Assembly (NCBI GenBank): GCA_028554795.2
Contig: JAPYKE020000037.1
Location: 2,854,501-2,918,500 of the forward strand
Direction: 5' to 3'
DNA: 64,000 nt
From: Sinohyriopsis cumingii
Lineage: Eukaryota > Mollusca > Bivalvia > Unionida > Unionidae
This document shows, in pieces, positions 62,715 to 64,000 of the stretch. The notes beneath the pieces were generated by a model. That model saw only the letters and a program-made list of their open reading frames with translations. It was not told where the DNA came from and searched no databases. The position numbers and the translations under genes were made by a program. The number at the start of each line of letters is the position of its first letter. The first letter of the stretch is position 1.

Positions 62715-63240
62715 ACTAATTCTTTCATGCTAGTGATTTCCTTATCTATTGTATAAATACTCTACTTTCCTTCTTTCATGTATACAGAATAATATGTTCC
62801 CGTTTTCATGTATACGTATTAATACTTTCATTATTTCATGTGTACAGATTAATAATTTCATTATTCATGTATACGGATAAAAACTTTCCTTATTTCATGT
62901 ATACAGGTTAATAATTTCCTTATTGATATATAAATAATATAGATATCCTTGCCGTACTTCATTTATTAATACTAATATTATCCCTAATTCTCGCACACAG
63001 ATTAATACTACCGCTATATTAATACTAATATTTTCCCAAATTCTTTCACACAGATTGATGCTATCTCTATAAAAAAAAATACTAATATTTTTCCTAATTC
63101 TCGCACACAGAATAACACTTTCTCTATTGTTCCTATAAATTCTGCCACTTTTATTGTTTCTCATGCAAATACTGCTTCTTTTATTTATTTCCCAAATGTA
63201 TACCAATATTTATCTCATTTCTCGTATAAGTCGTAATAAC
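62715..63240. repeat. 30-bp pyrimidine-rich array, right part
   Basis: Starts with the right target duplication ACTAAT and continues the array cut at 42,802, with drifting units such as TTTCATGTATACAGATTAAT and ATTCTCGCACACAGATTAAT. Many units carry a pyrimidine tract followed by CAG, so they look like 3' splice sites. The true acceptor is about 50 bp further on. Confidence 0.8.
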
Positions 63241-63291
63241 TTTATTAATTTATAGACCAAATAATAACACATTTCTGTTTTTCTCGTACAG

Positions 63292-63403
63292 CATGTAGAA
63301 GAAATTGCAACCATGGCAATAGATCTTCTCTCTGCGATTAAACAAGTGAAATGTCCAGGAAAAGAGGAGGAAAGCATACAAATACGAATTGGAATTCATA
63401 CAG
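63292..63403 (+). CDS. NIT-type membrane guanylate cyclase, exon 3
   Basis: 112 bp following TTCTCGTACAG, in phase with exon 2. Encodes HVEEIATMAIDLLSAI and IQIRIGIHTG, the catalytic-domain segment that follows GDAYMVASG in all class III guanylate cyclases. Donor GTGATT at 63,404, phase 1. The rest of the gene lies beyond the window. Confidence 0.93.
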
Positions 63404-63480
63404 GTGATTCAAATCAGCTATATTGCTTAACAGACGCGAACACACACACACACATATCTATATTGATCTATATATTTATA
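63404..63480 (+). other. Start of guanylate cyclase intron 3 with (CA)n
   Basis: Short intron stretch with a CA run at about 63,440-63,453. Confidence 0.7.
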
Positions 63481-64000
63481 AAATAATGAGGACTTTGTAT
63501 AGCGCCTAATCTTTAGAAGCTCTAAGCGCTTTACAACATTAGACAACACCTATAAGATAAAAAGCGTATATAATGATTTTATTACAAACACAAACGCCAT
63601 GAAATTAGAAAACAGAGGGGAAAAACATGCTGAGAATATTTAAGGTAGGAAACATTATTAGGTCTTTAAGTTTGTTCTTGCCGTTGATATGAGTGAGTTT
63701 TGAGAGCACTCTTGAATGTGATCACTGTGTCTGTGTGTCTAAGTTCAGTGGGCAATTCATTACACGTTGCTGGGCCCTGGTATGCAAAAAAACGCTGTCC
63801 ATATGACTTTGTCTTCATAGTGAGAATAAACAGTATACGATTGTCAGAAGAGGAGCGTAAGTATCTTGCTGGTGTGTACACATGGGTGAGGTCGGATAGG
63901 TATGCGTATCAGCTCAAGATATGCAGCCTTGCATATGTTCATGACATGCTGATGCAATGTGGGAGTACTGTCCAGAGTAACACCTAGGTTTCGTACTGAC
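63481..64000 (-). pseudogene. 3' end of a CR1/L2-like LINE
   Basis: On the minus strand, the frame at 63,666-63,881 ends in GPATCNELPTELRHTDTV...FKSALKTH, the usual C-terminal tail of LINE reverse transcriptases. Just upstream, another piece reads LGVTLDSTPTLHQHV in a frame not joined to it, so there is an internal deletion. The 3' end TAAAGCGCTTAGAGCTTCTA and GGCGCTATACAAAGTCC is the typical CR1/L2 tail. It continues past the window. Confidence 0.8.

Larger units (their letters stand above)
27179..63291 (+). other. Guanylate cyclase intron 2, about 36 kb, host of the Polinton
   Basis: Bounded by GTAATT at 27,179 and TTCTCGTACAG at 63,291. It contains minisatellites, SINEs, a decayed LINE and a complete 19.9-kb Polinton in the same sense as the gene, so every primary transcript of the gene would include the Polinton's plus strand. 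Without the Polinton the intron would be about 16.2 kb. Confidence 0.85.

Overview
This is a stretch of animal nuclear DNA. It is AT-rich and intron-bearing, full of microsatellites, minisatellites and tRNA-derived SINEs, with decayed LINE pieces and one split host gene. The host gene is a membrane guanylate cyclase with no kinase-homology domain, of the NIT-GC type that is expanded in marine invertebrates. Together with the SINE and LINE types this suggests a lophotrochozoan, perhaps a mollusc. The species assignment is inference.

Layout. Positions 1-24,500 are intergenic: SINE copies, a 33/34-bp satellite (5.5-8.9 kb) split by a roughly 1-kb dispersed repeat, several minisatellites, and a complete 2.4-kb DNA transposon at 18,309-20,708. 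That transposon has CACTGG ends, a TTA target duplication and one 562-aa transposase-like ORF on the minus strand. Positions 24,553-63,403 hold three exons of the guanylate cyclase on the plus strand (24,553-25,869; 27,047-27,178; 63,292-63,403). Intron 2 is about 36 kb and contains minisatellites, SINEs, a decayed jockey-like LINE and a complete 19.9-kb Polinton/Maverick element. After exon 3 comes the 3' end of a second LINE, on the minus strand.

The Polinton (42,803-62,714) has 286-bp terminal inverted repeats that I read as identical, a 6-bp target duplication ACTAAT, and almost all ORFs open, so it looks young. It carries the whole virus-like set: protein-primed DNA polymerase B, packaging ATPase, integrase with a C-terminal chromodomain, adenovirus-type protease, double jelly-roll major capsid protein, penton-like minor capsid protein, two small basic virion-type proteins, a two-membrane-segment protein and a small Cys/His protein. 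Accessory genes are a CCHC zinc-knuckle protein, a BIR-domain (IAP-like) protein, a tandem pair with an F-box-like start, a broken region with possible Bcl-2-like motifs and a membrane tail, and coiled-coil proteins at both ends.

The most striking observation is that the genes at the two ends of the Polinton finish in sequences matching the metazoan replication-dependent histone mRNA 3' end: stem-loop GGCCCTTTTCAGGGCC followed by ACCCA and then a purine-rich downstream element. There are five copies, one inside each TIR and three internal, each just after a stop codon. Three right-end genes also share a near-identical upstream box next to TATA, giving a repeated cassette of box, TATA, coiled-coil ORF and histone-type stem-loop. 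The central replication and virion genes lack the stem-loop; the two poly(A) signals seen on their side follow the broken region and the protease. This suggests two transcript classes: histone-like, SLBP/U7-processed, S-phase-coupled mRNAs from the ends, and conventional mRNAs from the middle.
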